From contig JAILDR010000136.1 of assembly GCA_024689285.1 (NCBI GenBank), positions 1 through 16,090 of the forward strand: a DNA stretch of 16,090 nt. The letters run 5' to 3'. The position numbers and the translations under genes are program-made. Of this stretch, positions 10,332-16,090 are shown piece by piece (the stretch's first letter is position 1; each line of letters begins with the position of its first letter). The notes under the pieces were generated by a model, which had not been told where the DNA came from, did not search any database, and worked only from the letters and a program-made list of their open reading frames with translations. Origin of the DNA: Bacteroidales bacterium (GTDB taxonomy: Bacteria; Bacteroidota; Bacteroidia; Bacteroidales; F082).

Positions 10332-10721
10332 ATGAATATTCCAACCAACCTGAAGTACACAAATGATGACGAATGGATCCGCCTCGAAGGAGAGGTAGCG
10401 TTCGTCGGTATCACCGATTACGCCCAACACGAACTTGGCGACATCACCTTTGTCGACGTCGATCCCGACATCGTCGGCGAGACCCTTGATGCAGAAGAGG
10501 AATTTGGTGCCATCGAAGCCGTGAAGACCACTGCCGAGCTGCTCATGCCCGTCGCTGGCGAAATCGTAGAAGTGAACGAAGCATTGGCCGACGAAGAGAA
10601 CGCCAAGCTCGTCAACACTGACCCCTATGGCGAAGCCTGGATCATCAAGATCAAGGTCAACAACCCTGCCGACCTTGACAGCCTCATGGACGCTGCTGCC
10701 TACGAAGCCAAGATTGGTTAA
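10332..10721 (+). CDS. gcvH: Glycine cleavage system H protein
   Basis: GcvH carries the aminomethyl group on a lipoyl arm between the P, T and L proteins of the glycine cleavage system. The 129-residue length is typical. The lipoyl-attachment motif is GAIEAVKTTAELLMPVAGEI, with Lys65 as the expected lipoylated residue. The N-terminal YTNDDEWI and GITDYAQHELGDITFVDVD segments are standard for the family. The genes for the P and T proteins are not in the window, so this copy is separated from the rest of its pathway. A position directly after sprA is a gene order I recall from other Bacteroidota. Its stop overlaps the probable vanZ-like start. Confidence 0.96.
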   Translation: MNIPTNLKYTNDDEWIRLEGEVAFVGITDYAQHELGDITFVDVDPDIVGETLDAEEEFGAIEAVKTTAELLMPVAGEIVEVNEALADEENAKLVNTDPYGEAWIIKIKVNNPADLDSLMDAAAYEAKIG

Positions 10722-11112
10722 GGCCTTGGACAAGTTGACAAGAAATAGCATCCCGGGAATTCTGTGCGGAATTGTCATTCTCGTTCTGACAGGACTCCCG
10801 GGTTCTGTGTTTCCCCATGCCAAGCCACTATTGGGCCTTGACAAGGTGGTGCATGTACTAATGTACACCACCTTTTCCTTTTCGTGTGTTTGGGGTTACC
10901 GAAGCCAGTTCGTCGCCAACGGGAAAAACTACCGAACTAAAGCCCTGCTCCTCGCCGCTATTATCAGTATTCTCTATGGCGGCATCACCGAACTTATGCA
11001 GGAATACATCGTCCCCCTGCGCACGGGCGACTGGTACGATTTACTTGCTGACACCATCGGAACCCTGCTTGGAATCAGCATTTTCAGCCTTATTTTCAGA
11101 AAGAAAAAATAA
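10714..11112 (+). CDS. VanZ-like small integral membrane protein
   Basis: The protein is a small hydrophobic membrane protein of the VanZ-like family, whose biochemical role is generally unknown. Family signatures are visible: LDKVVHVLMYTTFSF near residues 46-60 with the conserved Lys/His/Tyr, then GGITELMQEYIVPLRTGDWY with the Glu-x-x-Gln and Arg-x-x-Asp pattern, and DTIGTLLG near the end. About four membrane segments are likely and the tail is FRKKK. No ATG exists at the expected N-terminus; the nearest starts are TTG codons at 10714, 10726 and 10735. I chose 10714, which overlaps the gcvH stop by 8 nt and gives 132 residues, but the start is uncertain. The overlap suggests translational coupling to gcvH. 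It has no specific link to vancomycin resistance here. Confidence 0.82.
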   Translation: MVKALDKLTRNSIPGILCGIVILVLTGLPGSVFPHAKPLLGLDKVVHVLMYTTFSFSCVWGYRSQFVANGKNYRTKALLLAAIISILYGGITELMQEYIVPLRTGDWYDLLADTIGTLLGISIFSLIFRKKK

Positions 11113-11120
11113 AATTCCAT

Positions 11121-11157
11121 TTTGTTGCGTTTCATATACAAATTATACTTATCTTCG
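11121..11157 (+). promoter_or_regulatory. Candidate promoter for tonB
   Basis: TATCTTCG (11150-11157) resembles the -7 consensus TAnnTTTG with one change, and TTTGTTG at 11121-11127 supplies a possible -33 element 22-25 bp upstream. An AGGAG at 11168-11172 is too far from the ATG at 11199 to be an ordinary Shine-Dalgarno sequence. The 86-bp gap after the vanZ-like gene holds nothing else recognisable. Confidence 0.45.
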
Positions 11158-11198
11158 CAACCGAAATAGGAGTGTAAAAAATTAAAAAACATAACACC

Positions 11199-11879
11199 AT
11201 GGAAGAGAAAAAATCACCTAAAGCTAATCTGGAGAACAAGAAACTTATGTTCATGCAGATAGGTATGATTATCAGTCTGTTAGTTGCATGGCTGGCTTTT
11301 GAGCACAAGAGCTATGACAAGCGCGAAATCGACCCCAGCCTGCTCAACAGAGAGGTTGTGGTTGAAGAGGAAATGGTTGAAATCACCAAGCAGGAAGAGC
11401 CAAAACCTCAGCCTGTGGAGATGCCCAAGCAAACCACACAACTCGAAATCGTGCAAGACGACGTTGAAGTGGAAGACATCGAAATCAATGCCGAAATGGA
11501 CCAGAACGAAGTCATGGAAGAGTACGTGGCTCCCGAAATCGAGGAAGAAGAAGTGGTAGAGCAGGAAGTGTTCACCATCGTGGAAGAGATGCCTGGCTAT
11601 CCGGGTGGCGATGCCAAGATGTATGAATACCTCGGCAAGAACATCAAGTATCCTCAGATTGCCCGTGAGAGCAGCATCCAAGGCCGTGTGTTCGTCAACT
11701 TCGTTGTCGAGCCCGATGGCAGCGTGACCAACGTGAAAGTGTTGCGTGGTATCGGTGGCGGTTGCGACGAGGAAGCTATGCGCGTGGTTAAGTCGATGCC
11801 GAAGTGGAAGCCTGGTAAGCAGCGTGGTAAGGCTGTGCGTGTGTCCTACACCCTGCCCGTCGTTTTCAAGCTCCAGTAA
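11199..11879 (+). CDS. tonB: TonB-family energy transducer
   Basis: TonB proteins transmit proton-motive force from ExbB-ExbD in the inner membrane to outer-membrane receptors. The 226-residue protein has a short cytoplasmic N-terminus (KSPKANLENKK), one transmembrane helix at about residues 17-35, a long periplasmic linker (about 45-130) and a C-terminal TonB_C domain (about 133-226). Recognisable parts of the last are MPGYPGGDAKMYEYL, NIKYPQIARESSIQGRVFVN, VEPDGSVTNVKVLRG and MPKWKPGKQRGKAVRVSYTL. The linker is strongly acidic (Glu/Asp/Val) and has only a short EEPKPQPVEMPKQ stretch, in contrast with the Pro-Lys linkers of enteric TonB; this form is common in Bacteroidota. No exbB/exbD genes are nearby. 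A role specific to T9SS is suggested only by proximity to sprA. A strong terminator follows 21 bp after the stop. Confidence 0.92.
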   Translation: MEEKKSPKANLENKKLMFMQIGMIISLLVAWLAFEHKSYDKREIDPSLLNREVVVEEEMVEITKQEEPKPQPVEMPKQTTQLEIVQDDVEVEDIEINAEMDQNEVMEEYVAPEIEEEEVVEQEVFTIVEEMPGYPGGDAKMYEYLGKNIKYPQIARESSIQGRVFVNFVVEPDGSVTNVKVLRGIGGGCDEEAMRVVKSMPKWKPGKQRGKAVRVSYTLPVVFKLQ

Positions 11880-11900
11880 GCTTACACGAACAAGACAATG

Positions 11901-11929
11901 AAAAAAGCCAGCTTCATGCTGGCTTTTTT
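11901..11929. terminator. Bidirectional rho-independent terminator between tonB and uvrC
   Basis: AAAAAAGCCAGC (11901-11912) and GCTGGCTTTTTT (11918-11929) form a perfect 12-bp inverted repeat around the loop TTCAT. The stem ends in T-runs on both strands, so it can stop tonB transcription on plus and uvrC transcription on minus. The two genes converge here. Confidence 0.93.
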
Positions 11930-11935
11930 CATTGG

Positions 11936-12004
11936 TGTAGAGACGCATTGAATGCGTCTTGAATGAAATCAAATTAAGGGAGACGCATTCAATGCGTCTC
12001 TACA
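11936..12004. repeat. Nested inverted-repeat (REP/MITE-like) element at the uvrC 3' end
   Basis: A 24-bp arm at 11936-11959 is repeated in perfect inverted orientation at 11981-12004, around a 21-bp AT-rich centre. Each arm is itself a palindrome: AGACGCATT and AATGCGTCT flank a single central base (11941-11959 and 11981-11999). The outer ends read TGTAGAG and CTCTACA. Short palindromes of this GTAGAGACGC type are, from memory, dispersed in many copies in some bacterial genomes. No target-site duplication is obvious and there is no transposase here. The right arm lies inside the uvrC reading frame and provides its stop. Confidence 0.85.
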
Positions 12005-13800
12005 GCGAAATGATTGTAAACAATCAGTGCCTTAGCGGAACCGACGATTTCAGTCAACCGTTCCAAGGATGCCTCCTTGATGCCCTTCACCGATTTCAAT
12101 TCCAAGAGCAATTTCTCGGCGGTCTTCTTTCCCACCCCTTTGATGTCGGCCAGCTCGGAGTGCATAAAGCCCTTCTCGAATTTCTTCCTGTGGAAGGTGA
12201 TGGCGAAACGGTGTACCTCGTCCTGGATATGCGTCAACAAACGAAACACCTCTGAATTGGGTTTCAAGCCCACCACACGGGGAGGGAAACCAAACAAGAG
12301 TTCGTTCGTGCGGTGGCGGTCGTCCTTAGCCAAACCAGCAATGGGGATATTAATCTGCAACTCATCCTCGACCACTTGTCGCACCACTTCCATCTGCCCC
12401 TTGCCGCCATCGGTGATAATGAGATTGGGCAATGGCTTGCCTTCTTCGATGAGGCGCGAATAACGCCTACGCACTACCTCCTTCATCGAGGCATAGTCAT
12501 CGGGACCTTCCACCGTTTTAATGTTGAAATGACGGTAAGCACTCTTGTTGGGCTTGCCTTTCACAAACTGCACCATACCGGCCACGGCATAGTCGCCTTG
12601 GAAGTTGGAATTGTCGAAACACTCAATCACCTCGGGAATTTCGTTCAGCTGCAGGGCTTCCTTCAAGCTGTTCAATACTCGTTTCTGGTGACGTTCAGGA
12701 TCCACCAAGGTGCGTTGCTTTTCAAGGTCAATCCGATACTGCATGGCATTGCGGCGCGAGAGGTCGAGGAGCTTCTGCTTATCGCCACGCTGCGGGACAG
12801 TCAGCAATGCGTCAAGGGCATAGTCGAGCTTCATGGGCACGATAATCTCTTCGGCGGGATGGTCGAACTGCTGACGCAACTCAGTAATGGCCAAGAGCAG
12901 CAGCTCTTCCGGTGTTTCATCCAAGCGGCGTCGCATCTCGAAGGAATGCGACTGCACCACAGCACCGTCGACGACCTTCATGAAATTGACGAAGAAAGCC
13001 TCGCCATCGTCAACGTATGAAAACACCTCCACGTTGTGGATGGTCGCACTAACCACCGTGGAGCGGCTGCGATAGTTCTCCAAGAGGTCGTATTTCTCCT
13101 TGATGAGCTGTGCTTCCTCAAACTCCATTCGCGAGGCATAGTCCATCATCTGCGCCTTCAAATCACGAAGTACCACTTGAACATTGCCCCTGATAATTTC
13201 CCGAATCTCAGCAATCATCGCGTTGTAGTCGTCTTTCGAAACCAAGCCCTCGCAAGGGCCGTTACATTTATGGATATGGTAGTCAAGGCAAACCTTGTAT
13301 TTCCCCTTTTCCACACCTGCTTCCGTCAGAGGAGTGCGGCACGAGCGGATTTTGTAAGCTTGGGAGAGCAAGTCCAGCAGAACGTGTGCCGTGCGCACCG
13401 AGGGGTAAGGACCGAAATAGTCTGAGCCGTCGTTCAGCTTGCGTCGGGTGAGGAAGACCCGTGGGAAGGGTTCCTTCTTGATGCAGATCCAAGGATAAGT
13501 CTTGTCGTCCTTCAGCATGATGTTGTAGCGCGGCTTATACTGCTTAATCATGGTGTTTTCAAGCAGCAGGGCTTCCGACTCCGAGTCGACGATGCTGTAT
13601 TCCAAATCGGCAATCTTGCTGACGAGAACGCGCGTTTTGCCTGTCTGTTCCTTATTGAAATAACTGCTGACGCGACGTTTCAGGTTTTTGGCCTTGCCCA
13701 CATAAATGAGTTCGCCTTTCTTGTCGAAATAGCGGTAGACACCCGGCTTGCTGGGCAGGGCGGCCAACTTTTGTTTCACTATATCGGGAAGGTCACTCAT
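11989..13800 (-). CDS. uvrC: Excinuclease ABC subunit C
   Basis: UvrC makes the two incisions on either side of a lesion in nucleotide excision repair after UvrA/UvrB recognition. The 603-residue product has full length. The N-terminal GIY-YIG nuclease shows GVY (20-22), IYVGKA (32-37) and candidate catalytic Glu81. Four cysteines (154, 171, 179 and 183) match the C-x-C-x7-C-x3-C cluster reported to bind Fe-S in UvrC. A UvrB-interacting UVR motif lies near 207-245 (SRMEFEEAQLIKEKYDLLEN). The RNase H-like nuclease shows ECFDNSNFQG (about 393-402), NLIITDGGKGQ (about 456-466) and HRFAITFHR (about 528-536). Two helix-hairpin-helix motifs end the protein. The final residues AVETH and the stop are encoded by the inverted-repeat element; homologues typically end near the preceding VYNHF. 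The start ATG overlaps the thiL stop by 8 nt, indicating coupling. Confidence 0.96.
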   Translation of the reverse strand: MSDLPDIVKQKLAALPSKPGVYRYFDKKGELIYVGKAKNLKRRVSSYFNKEQTGKTRVLVSKIADLEYSIVDSESEALLLENTMIKQYKPRYNIMLKDDKTYPWICIKKEPFPRVFLTRRKLNDGSDYFGPYPSVRTAHVLLDLLSQAYKIRSCRTPLTEAGVEKGKYKVCLDYHIHKCNGPCEGLVSKDDYNAMIAEIREIIRGNVQVVLRDLKAQMMDYASRMEFEEAQLIKEKYDLLENYRSRSTVVSATIHNVEVFSYVDDGEAFFVNFMKVVDGAVVQSHSFEMRRRLDETPEELLLLAITELRQQFDHPAEEIIVPMKLDYALDALLTVPQRGDKQKLLDLSRRNAMQYRIDLEKQRTLVDPERHQKRVLNSLKEALQLNEIPEVIECFDNSNFQGDYAVAGMVQFVKGKPNKSAYRHFNIKTVEGPDDYASMKEVVRRRYSRLIEEGKPLPNLIITDGGKGQMEVVRQVVEDELQINIPIAGLAKDDRHRTNELLFGFPPRVVGLKPNSEVFRLLTHIQDEVHRFAITFHRKKFEKGFMHSELADIKGVGKKTAEKLLLELKSVKGIKEASLERLTEIVGSAKALIVYNHFAVETH

Positions 13801-14848
13801 TTTTCTTCATGTGGTCCCAGCCTTGCGCCTTAATCGGGATGATATGGTTATCGGGCGTAATCATCTCAGCCACGCCTACGCTATCGGTCATATAGCCAAT
13901 TACCGTGACATCGGCAGAAAGGGACAGTATCTTCTCATAGTCCTTTTGGTCGATGGTGAAGAGCAGTTCATAGTCCTCTCCCCCACTCAAGGCAGCCACA
14001 GAAGGCACAATTTGGAATTCCTTGGCCATACGGTCGGTGGTCGGGTCGATGGGGATGCGCTCCTCATATAGTTGGCAACCTACACCCGATTCCTTGCAGA
14101 GATGCAGGATTTCAGAGGCCAGGCCATCGGAGATGTCAATCATGGAGGTGGGTTTGACACCTATTTTTTTGAGTTGTTCCACCACATCTTTACGGGCTTC
14201 AGGCTTCAGTTGGCGTTCCAGCACATAGTCCATACCATCAAGTTTGGGCTGCATGTTGGGATTGGAGAGGAACTCCACTTTTTCGCGTTCAAGAATGAGC
14301 AGGCCGACGTAAGCACCGCCCAAGTCGCCCGTGACACACAGCAGGTCATTTTTCTTTGCCCCACTACGATAGACGATGTCTTCCTCCTTGGCCATACCGA
14401 TGACCGTGATGGAGATGACGAGGCCCGCCTTGCTGCTCGTGGTGTCGCCGCCCACCATATCAACATGGTAACGCTCACAGGCCAAACGGATGCCGGCATA
14501 CAACTCGTCCAAAGCCTCGACGGAAAAACGATTTGAAACACCCAAGCCAACCACAATCTGGGTAGGTGTACCGTTCATGGCGCAGATGTCAGAGAAATTG
14601 CTGACAGCGGCTTTATAACCAAGATGCTTCAAAGGACAGTAGGTCAAGTCAAAATGGATGCCTTCGATGAGCATATCCACAGAGACGAGGGTGCGTAGGC
14701 CTTCGTGGTTGATGACTGCGGCATCATCGCCAACGCCTTTCAGCGAAGAGGGGTTACGCAAGGGGAAATCGGTGGTAAGTTGGTCGATTAAACCGAATTC
14801 GCCCAATTCGTCGAGTTCGGTGCGGGTAGGTGTTTTTTCCTGTTCCAT
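13793..14848 (-). CDS. thiL: Thiamine-monophosphate kinase
   Basis: ThiL phosphorylates thiamine monophosphate with ATP to thiamine diphosphate, the last step of cofactor synthesis, in the cytoplasm. The 351-residue protein carries the family signatures in order: GVGDDAAV (38-45), VSVDMLIEGIHF (55-66), NFSDICAMNGTP (84-95), VGGDTT (131-136), MIDISDGLASEI (about 236-247) and ALSGGEDYELLF (about 282-293). The chosen start MEQEKTPTRTELDELGEFGL fits homologues. An in-frame ATG 27 codons upstream would read through the terminator and promoter region and is rejected. Its stop overlaps the uvrC start in the sequence ATGAGTGA, so the pair is probably one operon. No other thi genes are present. Its product is a cofactor of the PFOR encoded at the left edge, a metabolic link but not an operon link. 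Confidence 0.95.
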   Translation of the reverse strand: MEQEKTPTRTELDELGEFGLIDQLTTDFPLRNPSSLKGVGDDAAVINHEGLRTLVSVDMLIEGIHFDLTYCPLKHLGYKAAVSNFSDICAMNGTPTQIVVGLGVSNRFSVEALDELYAGIRLACERYHVDMVGGDTTSSKAGLVISITVIGMAKEEDIVYRSGAKKNDLLCVTGDLGGAYVGLLILEREKVEFLSNPNMQPKLDGMDYVLERQLKPEARKDVVEQLKKIGVKPTSMIDISDGLASEILHLCKESGVGCQLYEERIPIDPTTDRMAKEFQIVPSVAALSGGEDYELLFTIDQKDYEKILSLSADVTVIGYMTDSVGVAEMITPDNHIIPIKAQGWDHMKKNE

Positions 14849-14866
14849 AGGGATAGATTTGAGTTG

Positions 14867-14874
14867 CAAAAATA
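14867..14874 (-). promoter_or_regulatory. Candidate -7 promoter element for thiL-uvrC
   Basis: On the minus strand TATTTTTG matches TAnnTTTG exactly, 18 bp before the thiL ATG. The expected -33 position falls within the terminator hairpin of the upstream gene, where no clear TTTG is visible. The resulting leader would be very short, roughly 10 nt. Confidence 0.5.
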
Positions 14875-14876
14875 CA

Positions 14877-14910
14877 CAAAAAAAGGGCGGCACCCTAAAG
14901 GATGCCGCCC
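14877..14910 (-). terminator. Rho-independent terminator of the T9SS-sorted protein gene
   Basis: On the minus strand GGGCGGCA (14910-14903) pairs with TGCCGCCC (14892-14885), separated by a 10-nt loop, and a run of T follows to about 14878. It lies 33 bp beyond the stop of the gene at 14944 and insulates it from thiL. Confidence 0.9.
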
Positions 14911-14943
14911 AATTTTTTGCGGAAGTCAATTCCGCGGTGTCAT

Positions 14944-16090
14944 TTATCTGACAACAGAGACGCGTTCAACGCGCACACCATTCTCAGTCATGACGCGCAC
15001 CGTGTACATGCCAGCAGAATACTGTGCCATGTTGAGGATGACCTCGTCGGTGTCGACGTCAGCATCGTAGACCACTTGGCCGAGGACGCTCACCACAGTG
15101 ATGTGCTGCATGCCCTTGGCTTGGATGGTCACGTTAGCCTTGGTCGGGTTCGGGAAGATGGCCATGCCACCGTTCTCGTCCACACCTTCGGCTGTGGTGG
15201 TTCCGCTCACGTAGTTGTTGCCAGAACCATCGGCAGCCAAAGCAGGCTCCGACTCGCAGTCGTTGTCGTAGACAGCGGTCACCTGGTAGTAGTAAGTACC
15301 AGCCACGGTGGGCGAGTCGATGTACTCGTAGTAGTTAGGAGCGGTCTCCTCGGTCACAGTGCCGATGAGGACATAGTCACCAGCGGCCTCAGTGGCGCGA
15401 TAGACGTTGTAGCTCACAATCTGAGCGCGGTTGCGGTTCAGGTTGAAGCTGCCGCCCTTGGCCATGCCAGCGTGGGCAAGCTCACCACCATTGAGTCTCG
15501 GCAGAGGCATTTCAACAGCCTCGGCACCGCCCTTGGCCTGGTTGCTCACGAAGCAGCGGAGGTTCCAAGTGCCGGAGATGCTACCGCCAGTGGCCTCGTC
15601 GAGGGTGTACCACTCAGCGCCGTCAAGCGACAGCATCGTGCCGTTCGGGTCGCCAGTGTAGGGACCTACAGAAGCAACATAACCGCCATCCGTGTTGTTC
15701 ATGACAATCCACAGGTCTTGCGTGTTGTCGAAGCTGGCAGGAGTGATGTTCCACTCAACCCAGTCTTCGGTGCCGTTGGCAGTGTAGTTGTACGAGCCAA
15801 TCATATTGGTGCTCGGGCCGTTGCCGTTCGAGCCTTGGTAGATTCTGACGACACCGCTGTGAGCAGTGTAGTCGAAGTAAGCCACCTTGGTCACCGAGCA
15901 GCCGCCATAGTTGGCGAGGCTGGCAGCCGGGAACTTGATGGCCCAGTAGAACGAGCCACCGCCTTGCAGACCGATAGCGTCTTCGTTAGTGCCGTCGTCG
16001 TAGTACAGCCAATCCTCAACCGGGGCGGCGGGTTCATCACCCCACCACACCTTGATATGGTTGGCATCGAGCGTTTCGCTGTGGATAGGA
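14944..16090 (-). CDS. Secreted/surface protein with T9SS type A sorting domain, C-terminal part (5' end off window)
   Basis: The frame is open to the right edge, giving 381 visible residues; the signal peptide and any catalytic domain lie outside. The first part (DDGTNEDAIGLQGGGSFYWA, DLWIVMNNTDGGYVASVG, LSLDGAEWYTL) resembles a beta-sandwich module found before the sorting domain of Bacteroidales secreted peptidases and adhesins; this is from memory of similar sequences. A fibronectin-III-like segment follows (SYNVYRATEAAGDYVLIGTV, then AGTYYYQVTAVYDNDCESEP). The last about 75 residues are a classic type A sorting domain: MAIFPNPTKANVTIQ, ITVVSVLGQVVYDAD, MAQYSAGMYTVRVMTENG and a basic VERVSVVR end. 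The family predicts export through SprA, cleavage of this domain by PorU-type sortase and anchoring or release. The function of the whole protein cannot be told from this end. Confidence 0.88.
   Translation of the reverse strand, partial: PIHSETLDANHIKVWWGDEPAAPVEDWLYYDDGTNEDAIGLQGGGSFYWAIKFPAASLANYGGCSVTKVAYFDYTAHSGVVRIYQGSNGNGPSTNMIGSYNYTANGTEDWVEWNITPASFDNTQDLWIVMNNTDGGYVASVGPYTGDPNGTMLSLDGAEWYTLDEATGGSISGTWNLRCFVSNQAKGGAEAVEMPLPRLNGGELAHAGMAKGGSFNLNRNRAQIVSYNVYRATEAAGDYVLIGTVTEETAPNYYEYIDSPTVAGTYYYQVTAVYDNDCESEPALAADGSGNNYVSGTTTAEGVDENGGMAIFPNPTKANVTIQAKGMQHITVVSVLGQVVYDADVDTDEVILNMAQYSAGMYTVRVMTENGVRVERVSVVR

Noticed and set aside
11936..12004. Short inverted repeats as a two-unit CRISPR array.
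   Set aside because: The two copies are in opposite orientation, only one 21-bp spacer exists, and no cas gene is present.
12313..13020. 235-codon plus-strand frame opposite uvrC.
   Set aside because: It is His/Leu-rich antisense of a well-supported uvrC with no recognisable domain or start signal.
14957..14973. GAGACGCGTTCAACGCG, similar in 15 of 17 bases to the palindrome of the uvrC-end repeat, with two compensatory differences.
   Set aside because: It encodes the normal basic end of the T9SS sorting domain (VRVERV), and the outer repeat sequence GTAGAG/CTCTAC is missing. Chance similarity in coding sequence is the simpler explanation.

Overview
The window comes from a Bacteroidota chromosome, most likely an anaerobic member of the Bacteroidales. 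Four things point there. It encodes the giant type IX secretion (T9SS) translocon SprA/Sov and a protein with a T9SS C-terminal sorting domain. It encodes pyruvate:ferredoxin oxidoreductase (PFOR), an enzyme of anaerobes. Its promoters fit the Bacteroidota TAnnTTTG -7 consensus instead of TATAAT. Start regions are A-rich and mostly lack Shine-Dalgarno sequences. Coding DNA is of moderate GC and the intergenic regions are strongly AT-rich. I cannot name the genus.

Layout, left to right. (1) 1-1290, minus strand: the N-terminal third of PFOR (nifJ), running off the left edge. (2) 1291-1522: a divergent, A/T-tract-rich intergenic region with one promoter in each direction. (3) 1523-2014, plus: a small Cys/Glu/Lys-rich lipoprotein of unknown function, closed by a strong terminator. 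(4) 2176-11879, plus: ruvA, sprA/sov (about 2,490 codons), gcvH, a vanZ-like membrane protein and a TonB-type energy transducer. ruvA-sprA and gcvH-vanZ are tightly spaced or overlapping pairs. Candidate promoters precede ruvA, gcvH and tonB. (5) 11880-11988: a bidirectional terminator, then a nested inverted-repeat element whose right arm forms the end of uvrC. (6) 14848-11989, minus: thiL and uvrC, overlapping by 8 nt and probably co-transcribed from a promoter just before thiL. (7) 14944-16090, minus: the C-terminal part of a secreted or surface protein with a T9SS type A sorting domain, closed by a terminator, its start beyond the right edge.

Functionally, most genes are housekeeping: Holliday junction branch migration (RuvA), nucleotide excision repair (UvrC), the last step of thiamine diphosphate synthesis (ThiL), the glycine cleavage carrier (GcvH) and fermentative pyruvate oxidation (PFOR, itself a TPP enzyme). 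The distinctive theme is outer-membrane and secretion biology. SprA is the outer-membrane pore of the T9SS, the protein at the right edge carries the signal this system recognises, and a TonB-family protein sits just downstream of sprA. I recall ruvA-sprA-gcvH-vanZ-like-tonB neighbourhoods from other Bacteroidota, so the cluster is probably ancestral and not newly acquired.

I found no CRISPR array, transposase, phage gene, tRNA or rRNA, and no clear previously undescribed multi-gene system. The least explained elements are the Cys-rich lipoprotein, the repeat element that rewrites the uvrC terminus, and two charged, Asn-rich low-complexity insertions in SprA.
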